From contig JAEZHS010000286.1 of assembly GCA_023436825.1 (NCBI GenBank), positions 1 through 15,614 of the forward strand: 15,614 nt of DNA, written 5' to 3'. A model generated the notes under the pieces. It searched no databases. It was not told the DNA's origin and saw nothing but the letters and a program-made list of their open reading frames with translations. The stretch is from Pseudomonadota bacterium (GTDB lineage Bacteria > Pseudomonadota > Alphaproteobacteria > Reyranellales > Reyranellaceae). Shown in pieces: positions 8,875-15,585 of this stretch (the stretch's first letter is position 1; every line of letters starts with the position of its first letter). A program made the translations under genes and the position numbers.

Positions 8875-9933
8875 TCAGCTCAGCACGTCGGCGGTGACAC
8901 GCGCGGCATACTTCTGGATGTCGGTGCTCTGCTTGAACACCGCGATCCGCTTCAATTCCTCGCCGTAGGCGGCGATCTGCCCGCGCAGATCGCCGGCCAG
9001 CGGATTGTCGTGATGCGTATGGCTCTTGAGCATCGCGGTGAGCTGCTCGACCGGCGCCTTGGCATGCGGCGCGAAGACAGCGGCGGCAGCTTCCGGATTG
9101 ACGGCGACCCATTCCTGGGCCTCGAGCAGCGACTGCACCAGCGCCGTGGCCACCGGCTTCTCCTGGCGGATCAGAGTGCCGCGGATGCCGAGCACGCAGC
9201 AGGTGCGGTGCGCGTACTCGCCCGAGAGGTTATTGGCGACCTCGAAGAGGCCGTCGCGCTCGCGCGCCATCCATCCCAGCGGATCGCCCTGGCAGAAAGC
9301 CTGGACTTCACCCTTCTTCAGAGCGACCGGCAGCACGTCGCCCGGAAACACGCGCCATTCGACCTCCTTGTTGGGATCGACACCGGCCTGGTGCAGCATG
9401 ATCGAGAAGAAGTTGCGATCGGGAGCCGCGAGATCGGTGACGCCGATCGCCTTGCCCTTGAGATCGGCGATCTTCGTGATGCCGCTCGCGGGCGTCGAGA
9501 ACAGGCGCATGCAGCCGCCATGGATGCCGGCCGCGATCTTGACGTCGAAGCCGCCTTCCAGGGGCTTCAGCCAACGCAGCGCCATGCCGACACCGGCATC
9601 GGCCTTGGCCGTGGCGATGGCTTCCAGCAGCTGGTCGGTCGAACCGCCGAAATTGACCAGCTCGACGTCGAGGTTGTGGCGCGCGAAGTAGCCCTTCTCA
9701 TGTGCGACCGCGACGCCCACCGTGCAGATGGCGGTGGCGTTCCAGGTGAGCTTCAGCGAACGCTTCTCGGGCAGAACGACCGGCGTGCCGAACGAGGCGC
9801 GGCAGATCGCCGGATCGAATTCGGCCGGCAATCCGCCGACGAAGGCGCGTTGGGCAAGCACGCCGGCCGGAAGGAGAGTGCCGCCAACGGCAGCGGCGCG
9901 CAGGAAGGTGCGTCGGGTGGGAAAGCGAAACAT
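8875..9933 (-). CDS. Tat-exported ABC substrate-binding protein, nitrate/sulfonate/taurine type (NMT1-like)
   Basis: This 352-residue periplasmic receptor resembles the NrtA/SsuA/TauA group. The N terminus MFRFPTRRTFLRAAAVG contains the twin-arginine motif TRRTFLR, followed by a hydrophobic stretch and cleavage near VLAQ. The mature part includes VAVAHEKGYFARHNLDVELVNFGG, typical of this group, and GITKIADLKGKAIGVTDLAAP. The ligand cannot be read directly. A polycysteine leader in front of the gene argues for a sulfur compound such as an alkanesulfonate. The frame opens at a GTG (9981), but that lies inside a hairpin. The ATG at 9933 has GGAG 8 bases before it and puts the Tat signal first, so it is preferred. 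It is the first structural gene of the operon. Confidence 0.9.
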   Translation of the reverse strand: MFRFPTRRTFLRAAAVGGTLLPAGVLAQRAFVGGLPAEFDPAICRASFGTPVVLPEKRSLKLTWNATAICTVGVAVAHEKGYFARHNLDVELVNFGGSTDQLLEAIATAKADAGVGMALRWLKPLEGGFDVKIAAGIHGGCMRLFSTPASGITKIADLKGKAIGVTDLAAPDRNFFSIMLHQAGVDPNKEVEWRVFPGDVLPVALKKGEVQAFCQGDPLGWMARERDGLFEVANNLSGEYAHRTCCVLGIRGTLIRQEKPVATALVQSLLEAQEWVAVNPEAAAAVFAPHAKAPVEQLTAMLKSHTHHDNPLAGDLRGQIAAYGEELKRIAVFKQSTDIQKYAARVTADVLS

Positions 9934-9970
9934 CGCGGGTACTCCAGGAACTCGGAACGGGAAGAGAGAA

Positions 9971-9986
9971 GGCGCGATCACGCGCC
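9971..9986 (-). terminator. Terminator-like hairpin of a putative cysteine attenuator
   Basis: Read on the minus strand, GGCGCG and CGCGCC form perfect 6-bp arms around the loop TGAT, and TTCTCTCTTCCC follows. A GC stem plus U/C-rich tail between the polycysteine leader and the binding-protein gene is the layout of a transcription attenuator. The tail is interrupted by C residues, so its strength is uncertain. GCGCC in leader codons 8-9 could pair with GGCGC of the left arm as a competing structure. Confidence 0.5.
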
Positions 9987-9994
9987 GGCAGCGG

Positions 9995-10045
9995 TCAGCT
10001 GCGACAGCAACAGGAATGGGCGCAGGAGAAGAGGTTGCTCGTCAT
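9995..10045 (-). CDS. Polycysteine leader peptide (MTSNLFSCAHSCCCRS)
   Basis: This 16-codon frame starts with ATG at 10045 and ends with TGA at 9995-9997. Cys codons are at positions 8, 12, 13 and 14 (TGC, TGT, TGC, TGT). Four cysteines in sixteen residues, three in a row, is far from chance for a GC-rich coding sequence, and it lies 61 bases before a sulfonate-type binding-protein gene. Runs of a regulated amino acid before transport or biosynthesis genes are the hallmark of leader peptides that sense charged tRNA. Polycysteine leaders before sulfur genes have been described in actinobacteria. Here I infer that low Cys-tRNA stalls ribosomes and turns on the operon. No strong SD precedes the ATG. 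Confidence 0.6.
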   Translation of the reverse strand: MTSNLFSCAHSCCCRS

Positions 10046-10219
10046 GAGCCCAGCATCGTTCGATTCGGCGTGCGCGGTAAATAATCCGGAAAACCAAAGA
10101 TTCGTCCGGGTCAGAAAGCATCTTCTGCGAAGCCGTCGACTCGCGACTGACAACTGTCTCGGCGGTAACGTCGTCGTAAGCGTCGCGGCGTCCCGGGCCA
10201 GCGCATCGTAATAGTGCTC

Positions 10220-10263
10220 GAAGGAGAATTCCCTCACAGGCACAAGCCTGAAGGAGCAATTCC
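10220..10263 (+). promoter_or_regulatory. Duplicated ribosome-binding segment flanking a small hairpin
   Basis: GAAGGAGAATTCC (10220-10232) is repeated as GAAGGAGCAATTCC (10250-10263), and the second copy ends right at the ATG of the next gene. Between them CAGGC and GCCTG form a 5-bp stem with the loop ACAA. Only the second copy is followed by a start codon, and it decides the start at 10264. The rest of the divergent gap (10046-10219) shows no promoter I can defend. Confidence 0.5.
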
Positions 10264-10662
10264 ATGAACATCGGTAACACCATTGCAGCCGCTTTCGCCG
10301 CCGCCGATCATCTTCAAGGTCGTGTGGCAGCCCGGCCGGCGCTCACCTTCGCCTACGACGTTGCCACAGCGAAGGATCAGCCCGACTACCGGCTGGTGCT
10401 GGTGTTCGACGCTGCGAACGACCTTGGTTCGAAGGAGGTCTGCAACGGCGTCAGCCGGTTCAAGACCGGCCAGCCCGAGCTGTTCAATGCCTATGCCGTG
10501 TACTGTCGCAACAACTTGGCGATGTCGGAAACGACGGCCTGGGCGGCGGCCAGCAGCCGCTCAGATCCGAGAGTGGAGGAATTGTTCCGCGAGCTGTTCA
10601 TGGTTGTGTGGCCCGATTCGCACGCGCTCAGGCCTCAGGTCGGTGACGGCAATCGGCGTTAG
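10264..10662 (+). CDS. Small protein of unknown function (132 residues)
   Basis: I do not recognise the family. The product is soluble-looking, with no signal peptide or membrane helix. A strand-rich segment (YRLVLVFDA) comes first, then a segment with two cysteines (EVCNGVSRF and AVYCRNNLAMSETTAW), and last an amphipathic stretch DPRVEELFRELFMVVWPDSHALRPQ. The CRNN-x-AMS-x-TTAW segment followed by a helix ending in W/P looks like a conserved domain core rather than random sequence. The start is well supported by AAGGAG 8 bases before the ATG. It is divergent from the ABC operon with a 218-base gap to the leader peptide, so the two could share regulation, but nothing shows it. Confidence 0.75.
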   Translation: MNIGNTIAAAFAAADHLQGRVAARPALTFAYDVATAKDQPDYRLVLVFDAANDLGSKEVCNGVSRFKTGQPELFNAYAVYCRNNLAMSETTAWAAASSRSDPRVEELFRELFMVVWPDSHALRPQVGDGNRR

Positions 10663-10672
10663 AACAACTGTG

Positions 10673-10691
10673 CCTCCGCGACGGGCGGAGG
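10673..10691. repeat. Hairpin 1 of three in a convergent intergenic gap
   Basis: CCTCCGC and GCGGAGG are perfect 7-bp arms around the loop GACGG. It lies 11 bases after the stop codon of the 132-residue protein. It has no T-tract downstream, so Rho-independent termination is only possible, not shown. Confidence 0.5.
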
Positions 10692-10732
10692 GGCATGGGC
10701 GTCACGACCAATCCAAGGCACATGACCCCTCC

Positions 10733-10751
10733 GTCAGCGTAGGACGCTGAC
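10733..10751. terminator. Hairpin 2 of three: GTCAGCGT/ACGCTGAC
   Basis: Perfect 8-bp arms surround the 3-base loop AGG. It is strand-symmetrical and placed between convergent genes, so it may serve as a bidirectional terminator or processing structure. Confidence 0.55.
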
Positions 10752-10755
10752 GCAT

Positions 10756-10772
10756 CCCCAGCGTCGCTGGGG
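10756..10772. terminator. Hairpin 3 of three: CCCCAGCG/CGCTGGGG
   Basis: Perfect 8-bp arms flank a single T, so the real loop must be 3 or more bases with a shortened stem. It lies 12 bases beyond the stop codon of the minus-strand acyltransferase gene. The inner AGCG/CGCT half-sites are shared with hairpin 2, so cross-pairing between the two hairpins is possible. Confidence 0.55.
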
Positions 10773-10784
10773 AGGAAGCGATAG

Positions 10785-11960
10785 CTACTCGTTTTCCTTT
10801 CGGAACGGCGAGTACTCCATCAGCCCCTCGATCTCCTGCTCGACGGCCGGACGTTCCTGCTTCAGGAAATTGTCGACGGCGCGGCGGAAGCCGCTGTCGA
10901 CGATCCAATGGGCCGAGAAGGTCGGCACCGGAAGATAGCCACGTTGAATCTTGTGATCGCCCTGCGCGCCGGCCTCGACGCGCTGCAGCCCGTGGGCGAT
11001 GGCGTAGTCGATCGCCTGGTAGTAGCAGGCCTCGAAATGCAGAAAGGCGTGGCTTTCGAGGCAGCCCCAGTAGCGGCCGTAGAGCGTATCGTCGCCCTTG
11101 AGGTTGAGTGCGCCCCCGACAGGCCGGCCATCGGCCTCGGCCATCACCAGCACGACCTTGTCGGCCATGGTAGTGCCCAGTATGTCGAAGAAGGAGCGTG
11201 TGAGATAGGGCGAGCCCCATTTGCGCCCGCCGGTGTCCATGTAGAAGGCGAAGAAGGCGTCCCAGTGCTCCGGCCTGATCTCCTCGCCGCAGAGCGCGCG
11301 GACGGTCAGTCCCTCGCGCCGGACCGACTCGCGCTCCTTGCGGATCGCCTTGCGTTTGCGCGAGGCGAGGGCGGCCAAAAAATCGTCGAAGCAGCCGTAG
11401 CCATTGTTGTGCCAGTGATACTGCCGGCCCAGCCGCAGGAGCCAGCCGTGTTCGCCGAAGCGCTTCCAGTCGGCCTCGGTGCAGAAGGTGACGTGGACCG
11501 AACTGATGCGATTGTCGTCAGCGATCCTGGCCAGCATGTCGATCATCGCATCGCACACACCCGAGGCGTAGGGGCCGGGCCGCACGAAGAGGCGCGGGCC
11601 TGGTACGGGTGTGAACGGCACGGCGACCTGCAGCTTGGGATAATAACGTCCGCCGGCGCGCTCGAAGGCCTGCGCCCAACCGTGATCGAAGACGTATTCG
11701 CCCTGGCTGTGACCCTTGAGATAGAGCGGCGCGGCGCCCAGCAGCGCACCATCCTCGGACTCGGCCAGCAGATACTGCGGCTGCCAGCCGGTGCGCCGGC
11801 CGACCGACTTGGAATCCTCCAGAGCCTTCAGGAACTCGTAGCTGAGAAAGGGGTTGCCGGCCGAGCCCGGCGCCAGCGCGCAGGCATCCCATTGGTCGGC
11901 TTCGACCGCGGAAAGCGACTCGACAACGCGCAGGCCGATGGTTGGAGAGGCATCCGGCAT
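10785..11960 (-). CDS. COG3146 / FemAB-like (PF04339) predicted N-acyltransferase
   Basis: The 391-residue protein matches the COG3146 family of GNAT-fold predicted N-acyltransferases that resemble FemAB. Conserved stretches are NPFLSYEFLKALEDSKSVG (36-54), TGWQPQYLL, LGAAPLYLKGHSQGEYVFDH (74-93), GRYYPKLQVAVPFTPVPGPR, and RFGEHGWLLRLGRQYHWHNN. In the C-terminal half YWGC, HFEACYYQAIDYAI and VEAGAQGDHK are typical. The true substrate of the family is not established; FemAB relatives transfer amino acids to peptidoglycan precursors. The frame is open to an ATG at 12056, but starting at 11960 gives the usual length and removes a non-conserved arginine-rich lead. No strong SD is seen. It is divergent from the 12088-12414 gene by 127 bases. 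Confidence 0.9.
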   Translation of the reverse strand: MPDASPTIGLRVVESLSAVEADQWDACALAPGSAGNPFLSYEFLKALEDSKSVGRRTGWQPQYLLAESEDGALLGAAPLYLKGHSQGEYVFDHGWAQAFERAGGRYYPKLQVAVPFTPVPGPRLFVRPGPYASGVCDAMIDMLARIADDNRISSVHVTFCTEADWKRFGEHGWLLRLGRQYHWHNNGYGCFDDFLAALASRKRKAIRKERESVRREGLTVRALCGEEIRPEHWDAFFAFYMDTGGRKWGSPYLTRSFFDILGTTMADKVVLVMAEADGRPVGGALNLKGDDTLYGRYWGCLESHAFLHFEACYYQAIDYAIAHGLQRVEAGAQGDHKIQRGYLPVPTFSAHWIVDSGFRRAVDNFLKQERPAVEQEIEGLMEYSPFRKENE

Positions 11961-12087
11961 GGAAAGAGCATAGCGCGAAACGCGCCACGAATTGCGCCGG
12001 GAATTTGACACGCAGTTATGTATTATTGGAAGCTCAAGTCCGACGCGTAACTCCATAACAAGAACTGAGCAGGGAGCGGGAGATGCG

Positions 12088-12414
12088 TTGTTGAGGGAGC
12101 CAGCCGACTTGGTTGGCCGGGAGGTTTCCGCTGTCGCCTTCGCGCGTGACGGCGTCGAATTTCACTTCGACGGCCCGATTCTGCGCAGCCGCACCGACCC
12201 ACACGTGGTCGTCGGCGAGGCGGTCTATCACTTCCCCAAGCCGGGCTCGCGCGATGCGCTTTGCCTCGTCCTCGGCGCGACCGTCCAGTCGTTGAGTTTG
12301 GCCGACTCGCGGCATCTCGAATTCACGACCAACAACGGCTGTCGGGTCCGCCTGCCGCTTGGCGCAGGCGGCGTGCTGCATTTCCGGGCAGATCGCCTGC
12401 TGCAGGTCGGTTGA
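12088..12414 (+). CDS. Small protein of unknown function, probable TTG start
   Basis: I do not recognise a named family. The 108-residue product looks all-beta, with alternating hydrophobic segments: VSAVAFARDGVEFHFDG, HVVVGEAVYHFP, ALCLVLGATVQSL, HLEFTTNNGCRVRLPL. No signal peptide or membrane segment is seen. The only in-frame ATG (11992) would add a non-conserved arm crossing the divergent promoter region. TTG codons at 12088 and 12091 are preceded at 5-8 bases by a strong GGGAGCGGGAG, so one of these is the probable start. An ATG at 12083 is out of frame and stops after three codons. The gene converges on the RND permease with only 6 bases between the stops. Confidence 0.7.
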   Translation: MLREPADLVGREVSAVAFARDGVEFHFDGPILRSRTDPHVVVGEAVYHFPKPGSRDALCLVLGATVQSLSLADSRHLEFTTNNGCRVRLPLGAGGVLHFRADRLLQVG

Positions 12415-12420
12415 GGTCCT

Positions 12421-15400
12421 CTATTCCGCCGGCTTGTGCCGCTGGGCGAGCTCGTCGGCCGATCGGCTGAATCGCCTCTTTGCCCACAGGCCTGCTCGAT
12501 CGATATAGACCAGCACGACCGGGACCACGACCAGGGTGAGCAGGGTCGAGCTGATCAAGCCGCCGATGACGGCATGAGCCATGGGCGCGCGCTGGGCGGC
12601 GCCTTCACCCAGGCCCAAGGCCAGCGGCATCATGCCGAACACCATGGCGAGAGTGGTCATCAGGATCGGGCGCAGCCGGATCGAGCCTGCCTCGATCAGC
12701 GCATCGTGCACCGGCGTGCCGCGGGCACGGGCCTGATTGAAGAAATCGACCAGCAGAATGGCATTCTTGGTGACGAGGCCCATCAGCATGATGAAGCCGA
12801 TGGCCGAGAAGATGTTGAGGGTCGTGCCGGCGGCCAGCAGGCCGAGGAAGACGCCGATCAACGACATCGGCAGCGACATCATGATGGCGACGGGCTGCAG
12901 GAACGAGCCGAACTGCGAGGCCAGGATCAGATAGATCAGGATCACCGCCAGCAGCAGCGCCTGGCCGGCATAGGCGGCACTCTCCGCCATGTCCTTGGTC
13001 GAGCCGCCGAACACGAACCGGTAGCCGGGCGGCAGCGTGATGCCGGCCAAGATCTTCTGCAGGTCGCTGGAGACTTCGCCCGCCGAACGTCCCGAGACGT
13101 TGGCGGTGATCCAGACCTCGCGGTTGAGGTCGCGACGGTTGATCTGCGAGGCGCCGACATCGCTCACGACGTCGGCGATCTGCGCGATGTGGACCATGCG
13201 TGGCAGCCCGTTGGGCTCGGTGCCGGCGGTGAACCAGATGCGCTGCAGGTCGGCGATGCCGGTGCGATCGTCGATCGGCAGGCGGACCATGACGGTGTAG
13301 TTCTCGCCGTCAGGCGCGCGCCATAGGCTGGTTTCGTCGCCGGCGAACAATGGCCTGAGCGACTGCGCCACCAGTGCCGAGCCGAGTCCGAGGTCGGAGG
13401 CGGCATCGCGACGCAGCCGCACCGACAGGACGGGCTTGGCGGCCTTGAGGTTGCGGTCGAGATCGACCAGGCCGTGGATCGCGGACGCCTCGCGCATGAC
13501 GTCCTGCGAGATCCTGTCGAGCACCGCCATGTCGGGGCCCTGCAGCGACAGTTGCAGCATCTTCTGCACGCCGCCGCCCGGGCCGCCAGGCACGTTGATC
13601 GACACCAGGATGCCGGGGATGCTGGCCAGGCGGTCGCGCAACGGCTGGGCGAGTTGGTTGGGCGAGCGATTGCGCTCTTTCACCGGCTTCAGCTTGAGAT
13701 AGAGGCTCGCCTGGTTCTTGCCCACGGCATAGCCGGTATTGACCGTGCCGTAGGTGTAGTCGACCTCGGGGAACTCGCGGACGGCGGCGTCGACCTGGCG
13801 CAGCTTGGCCTCGGTATATTCCAGCGACGAGCCGATGGGAGTCTCGATCGACACCACCTGCTCGCCGAGATCGGCCTCCGGCACGAACTCGAAGCCGATG
13901 TACTTTGGCAAGGCGAAGCTGCCCACGAATGTCGCGAGTGCGATCATCAGCGTGAGCTTGGGCCAGCGCAGCGCCCAGCCGAGCACGCCGCGATAGACCT
14001 TGTTGGCGTGCTCCTGGGCGCCGTTTACGAGGCGGGCGAAACGGCCGGTGCCATGGGCCTGCGGGTCGTACCAGACCGACGACAGCATCGGGTCGAGCGT
14101 GAAGGAAACGAACAGGGAGATCAGCACGGCGGCCGAGACCATGACGCCGAACTGGAAGAAGAAGCGGCCGATGAGGCCGCCCATGAAGGCGACCGGCAGG
14201 AACACCGCGACGATGCAGAACGTCGTCGCGAGCACCGCGAGCCCGATCTCGTTGGTGCCGTCGAGGGCGGCCTGGCGGTGCGTCTTGCCGAAGCCGATAT
14301 GGCGCATGATGTTCTCGCGCACCACGATGGCATCGTCGATCAGGATGCCGATGGCGAGGCTGAGCGCCATCAGCGTCAACACGTTGAGCGTGAAGCCGAA
14401 GGCCGCCATCACCATGAACGAGCCGAACACGGAGATCGGCAGGGCGAGGCCCGTGATCACGGTGCTCCGCCATGAATGCAGGAACAGGAAGACTATGGCG
14501 ATGGTGAGCAGGCCGCCTTCGACCATCGTCTGCTGCACGTTGTTGACCGAGTTCTGGATGCCGCGCGAGGCATCGCGCACGATCTCGATCTTGACGTCGG
14601 GCGGCAGGGAGCCCTGCAGATCGGCCATGGCCTTGCGTACGCCGCGGGCGACTTCGATGGTGTTGGCGCCCTGGGTCTTGACGATGTCGACGGCAAGCGC
14701 GCGCTCGCCGTTCAGCAGCGCGACGTTCTCGCGCTCCTGCTCACCATCGACCACGGTGGCGATCTCGCGCAGATAGACCGGCGCCAGGCCGCGCCGCGCC
14801 ACGATCAGGTCGGCGAAATTTCCGGGCTCGGCGATGCGGCCGGTGACCTCGACCAGACGGTCGTCGTTGCCGCGCTGGACGTTGCCGGCGGGGAAGTTCT
14901 GGTTCTCTTCCCGCACGACCCTCATGACGTCGTTGACACCGACGCGCAGCGAATGCATGCGGCCAGGATCGAGGTCGACGTTGATCTGGCGCTTGACGCC
15001 GCCGGCGATCTTGGCGCTGCCGACGTCGCGCACGGTCTGCAGCCGCTTGACGATGACCTGGTCGGCGAGCGTCGTCAGGTCCCGCACCGATCGGATGTCC
15101 GAGCGCACCGCGATCGATATGACCGGCTGATCGTCCGGATTGTAACGCTGGATCAGCGGCTCCTTGACCTCGGGCCGGAACGCGGCGCGGACCTGCTGGA
15201 CCTTCTCGCGCACGTCCTGCAGGGCGACGGCCGACGGCACCGACAGCACGAATTCGGCGATGACGATCGATTGGCCTTCGAGCGACCGCGACGACAGCGT
15301 CTTGATGCCGGCGACGGCGTTGACCGCATCTTCGACCTTGCGGCTGATCTCGCTTTCAACGGTCTCCGGGGAGGCGCCGGGATAGTTCGTGGTCACCACC

Positions 15401-15534
15401 ACGATCGGAAAGTCGACGTCGGGGAACTGGTCGATGCCGAGCTGGCGGTACGAAAACAGACCCATCACCAGCAGCGCCACCATCATCATGGTGGCGAACA
15501 CCGGGTTGTCGACGGCGATCTGGGTCAGTTTCAT
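12421..15534 (-). CDS. RND multidrug-efflux-type inner membrane permease (HAE1/AcrB-like)
   Basis: The 1037-residue transporter is complete and of normal length. The N terminus MKLTQIAVDNPVFATMMMVA is the usual first helix. The TM4 proton-relay aspartates are present in GILIDDAIVV (D400, D401, matching AcrB D407/D408). FFQFGVMVSAAVLISLFVSF, LAVILIYLILASQFGSF and GLVTKNAILLVDFFNQARARG are classic RND segments. Such pumps use proton influx to expel drugs, solvents or other small molecules through an adaptor and an outer-membrane channel. The start codon overlaps a dispersed repeat, and GGAAGAG lies very close before the ATG. The last codons of a probable adaptor gene precede it, so the pair is probably an operon reading in from the right. 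The substrate cannot be inferred. Confidence 0.96.
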   Translation of the reverse strand: MKLTQIAVDNPVFATMMMVALLVMGLFSYRQLGIDQFPDVDFPIVVVTTNYPGASPETVESEISRKVEDAVNAVAGIKTLSSRSLEGQSIVIAEFVLSVPSAVALQDVREKVQQVRAAFRPEVKEPLIQRYNPDDQPVISIAVRSDIRSVRDLTTLADQVIVKRLQTVRDVGSAKIAGGVKRQINVDLDPGRMHSLRVGVNDVMRVVREENQNFPAGNVQRGNDDRLVEVTGRIAEPGNFADLIVARRGLAPVYLREIATVVDGEQERENVALLNGERALAVDIVKTQGANTIEVARGVRKAMADLQGSLPPDVKIEIVRDASRGIQNSVNNVQQTMVEGGLLTIAIVFLFLHSWRSTVITGLALPISVFGSFMVMAAFGFTLNVLTLMALSLAIGILIDDAIVVRENIMRHIGFGKTHRQAALDGTNEIGLAVLATTFCIVAVFLPVAFMGGLIGRFFFQFGVMVSAAVLISLFVSFTLDPMLSSVWYDPQAHGTGRFARLVNGAQEHANKVYRGVLGWALRWPKLTLMIALATFVGSFALPKYIGFEFVPEADLGEQVVSIETPIGSSLEYTEAKLRQVDAAVREFPEVDYTYGTVNTGYAVGKNQASLYLKLKPVKERNRSPNQLAQPLRDRLASIPGILVSINVPGGPGGGVQKMLQLSLQGPDMAVLDRISQDVMREASAIHGLVDLDRNLKAAKPVLSVRLRRDAASDLGLGSALVAQSLRPLFAGDETSLWRAPDGENYTVMVRLPIDDRTGIADLQRIWFTAGTEPNGLPRMVHIAQIADVVSDVGASQINRRDLNREVWITANVSGRSAGEVSSDLQKILAGITLPPGYRFVFGGSTKDMAESAAYAGQALLLAVILIYLILASQFGSFLQPVAIMMSLPMSLIGVFLGLLAAGTTLNIFSAIGFIMLMGLVTKNAILLVDFFNQARARGTPVHDALIEAGSIRLRPILMTTLAMVFGMMPLALGLGEGAAQRAPMAHAVIGGLISSTLLTLVVVPVVLVYIDRAGLWAKRRFSRSADELAQRHKPAE

Positions 15535-15552
15535 GCTCTTCCGGACCGCGCG
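15531..15552 (-). repeat. Dispersed repeat copy 3, covering the RND start codon
   Basis: The 16-base arm TCTTCCGGACCGCGCG (15537-15552, plus strand) is identical to 6014-6029, and the preceding six bases differ from copy 2 at one position only. Its CAT at 15532-15534 is the RND start codon on the minus strand, and the repeat provides GGAAGAG, the only SD-like sequence. Unlike copy 2, no complementary arm follows. Confidence 0.65.
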
Positions 15553-15585
15553 CTGGGTCGCGTCTGGCGCGACCTTCCCGCGCGC
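15547..15585 (-). repeat. Compound hairpin between the putative adaptor gene and the RND gene
   Basis: GGTCGCG (15556-15562) and CGCGACC (15568-15574) form a perfect 7-bp stem with the loop TCTGG. The outer CGCGCG blocks at 15547-15552 and 15579-15584 can extend it as a second stem. In the minus-strand transcript it would sit between the upstream stop codon and the RND ribosome-binding site, where it could tune expression or mRNA stability. Confidence 0.5.

Noticed and set aside
9934..9981. GTG start at 9981 for the binding protein
   Set aside because: It would place residues before the Tat signal, and the GTG lies in the attenuator-like hairpin. The ATG at 9933 has a proper SD.
9998..10243. 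Longer minus-strand frame (82 codons) that contains the Cys leader as its end
   Set aside because: The part before the ATG at 10045 shows no conserved pattern or ribosome-binding site. The Cys run only makes sense as a short leader, though a longer peptide cannot be fully excluded.
12005..12026. TTGACA followed by TATTAT as a promoter for the 12088 gene
   Set aside because: The spacer is only 10 bases, too short for a sigma-70 promoter, and no better -10 is found at 16-18 bases.
13474..14475. A 333-codon plus-strand frame within the RND gene
   Set aside because: It is the antisense shadow of the RND permease, with a His/Asp/Glu/Arg-rich translation and no motif.
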